A stretch of DNA of 64,000 nucleotides from assembly GCF_001547895.1 (NCBI RefSeq), contig NZ_AP014627.1:3351501-3415500 (forward strand), read 5' to 3'. Under the pieces are notes generated by a model, which made no database searches, was not told the origin of the DNA, and saw nothing but the letters and a program-made list of their open reading frames with translations. Of the stretch, positions 63,418-64,000 are shown in pieces. A program made the translations under genes and the position numbers. The DNA comes from Pseudomonas sp. Os17. GTDB lineage: Bacteria > Pseudomonadota > Gammaproteobacteria > Pseudomonadales > Pseudomonadaceae. Position 1 is the first letter of the stretch; every line of letters starts with the position of its first letter.

Positions 63418-64000
63418 ATGGAAGCCAGAACCCTGTTCATCAAAGCCAGCCGCATCACTGAGTCGACGCTCGATCCCGTTCACATTGCCCGTAACAAGTC
63501 GGCGAATGTCGAGACGACTATCTCGCTGGACACCAACATGCTCATCAGCATGGAAAAAGTCGTCAAGCATGGCAACAAATGGGCGTCTGTCAAAAAACAA
63601 GGCCTGCAGAATCTAGTGAAGCTATTGCATCGTTGCCCGCCTCAAAGTGTTTGCTTGTCACCTGGACTGGCCCTTAGCGAAATGCCCCCAGAGCTGGCAC
63701 GTCAAGCAAGTGACGCCTATGAGCTTTTCTGCGCCCAACACCTGCCTCAGTTCATTGATACGCCGAATGCAGTTCACACCTTGTTCCAAGGCAAAAAAAA
63801 AGATTACGGTTATGACGACTTGTCGTCTGACGCCAAGGTTACGCTTGCAGTACCGTATGCCAGTCTGATTTATCTGAACGTTGCCGATCGAATGAAGTTG
63901 AAGCCCTTCGACAAGTTCAAATGGTTCATCGACAACCTTGAGGCGCATGTCGGTATTCTGAGCGCCACTGAAATAGAAATCGCCAAATACTGCTTCGCAG
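63418..64000 (+). CDS. Hypothetical protein with PIN-like N-terminal motif (3' partial)
   Basis: At least 194 residues; the frame runs off the right edge without a stop. It begins MEARTLFIKASRITESTLDP, and TTISLDTNMLISMEKVV has the hydrophobic-D-T/S-N pattern of the first PIN-domain Asp. Later ELFCAQHLPQFIDTPNAVHT and LAVPYASLIYLNVADRMKLK are helical and could hold further acidic residues. CCAAGG lies seven bases before the start; an in-frame ATG at 63337 would add 27 residues. PIN assignment is tentative. Confidence 0.6.
   Translation, partial: MEARTLFIKASRITESTLDPVHIARNKSANVETTISLDTNMLISMEKVVKHGNKWASVKKQGLQNLVKLLHRCPPQSVCLSPGLALSEMPPELARQASDAYELFCAQHLPQFIDTPNAVHTLFQGKKKDYGYDDLSSDAKVTLAVPYASLIYLNVADRMKLKPFDKFKWFIDNLEAHVGILSATEIEIAKYCFA

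Overview
The window looks like a Pseudomonas chromosome, probably of the fluorescens/protegens/chlororaphis kind. The evidence is the high-GC left part, an H-NS-type MvaT remnant, a LamB-type sugar porin with an inverted ABC operon, and decayed IS3 elements. No rRNA or tRNA gene and no CRISPR array was seen. All functional names rest on motifs read by eye, without database searches.

Region 1 (1-13.8 kb) is the right end of a trans-AT polyketide/non-ribosomal peptide cluster. It holds a synthase entering from the left edge (KR end-ACP-non-elongating KS-ACP-thioesterase), a divergent SAM methyltransferase, a free-standing tandem acyltransferase (first half with the acyl-hydrolase R-to-Q change, second half malonyl-type), and a 2324-residue protein (adaptor-GNAT-ACP-KS-ACP-Cy-Cy). 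The last protein should load the starter unit and pass the chain to a heterocyclisation step. Its adenylation partner is not in this window.

Region 2 (13.9-28.4 kb) is ordinary chromosomal backbone: a WYL regulator with a divergent glutathione transferase and twin operator-like repeats; a LysR regulator with a divergent hydroxypyruvate-isomerase-like gene; a CHASE-GGDEF diguanylate cyclase; a sugar ABC transporter (binding protein, two permeases, ATPase) divergent from a ScrY/LamB-like porin; a secreted protein of unknown role; and an RNA ligase + HD-polynucleotide kinase pair for RNA repair.

Region 3 (28.5-63.3 kb) is a lower-GC defence island littered with IS3 debris. In order it contains: an IS-truncated nuclease-like SEC-C gene; an unassigned operon of SF1 helicase + coiled-coil protein + small protein; dapA-like and mvaT-like gene remnants; a MORN-type lipoprotein; several small orphans; a DUF2384 antitoxin without toxin; a GIY-YIG-like protein; a Gabija pair (gajA/gajB); a Thoeris operon with one ThsA and four TIR-domain genes, whose 3' end is fused into a second copy of the antitoxin gene; an IS3 transposase fragment; a frameshifted kfrA-like gene behind a large palindrome; a DUF3800 protein; and a complete GTPase-associated system (helical protein, double-GTPase 2, double-GTPase 1, GAP1 with EAD1, caspase-like protease with EAD1). 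An identical 25-bp IS3 terminal sequence in the same orientation occurs near both ends of the island (29541 and 63283). The last 600 bases begin an unrelated gene with a PIN-like motif that leaves the window.

The most interesting material is the EAD1-coupled GTPase-caspase operon, the four-TIR Thoeris with its readable insertion junction, and the unassigned helicase/coiled-coil operon.
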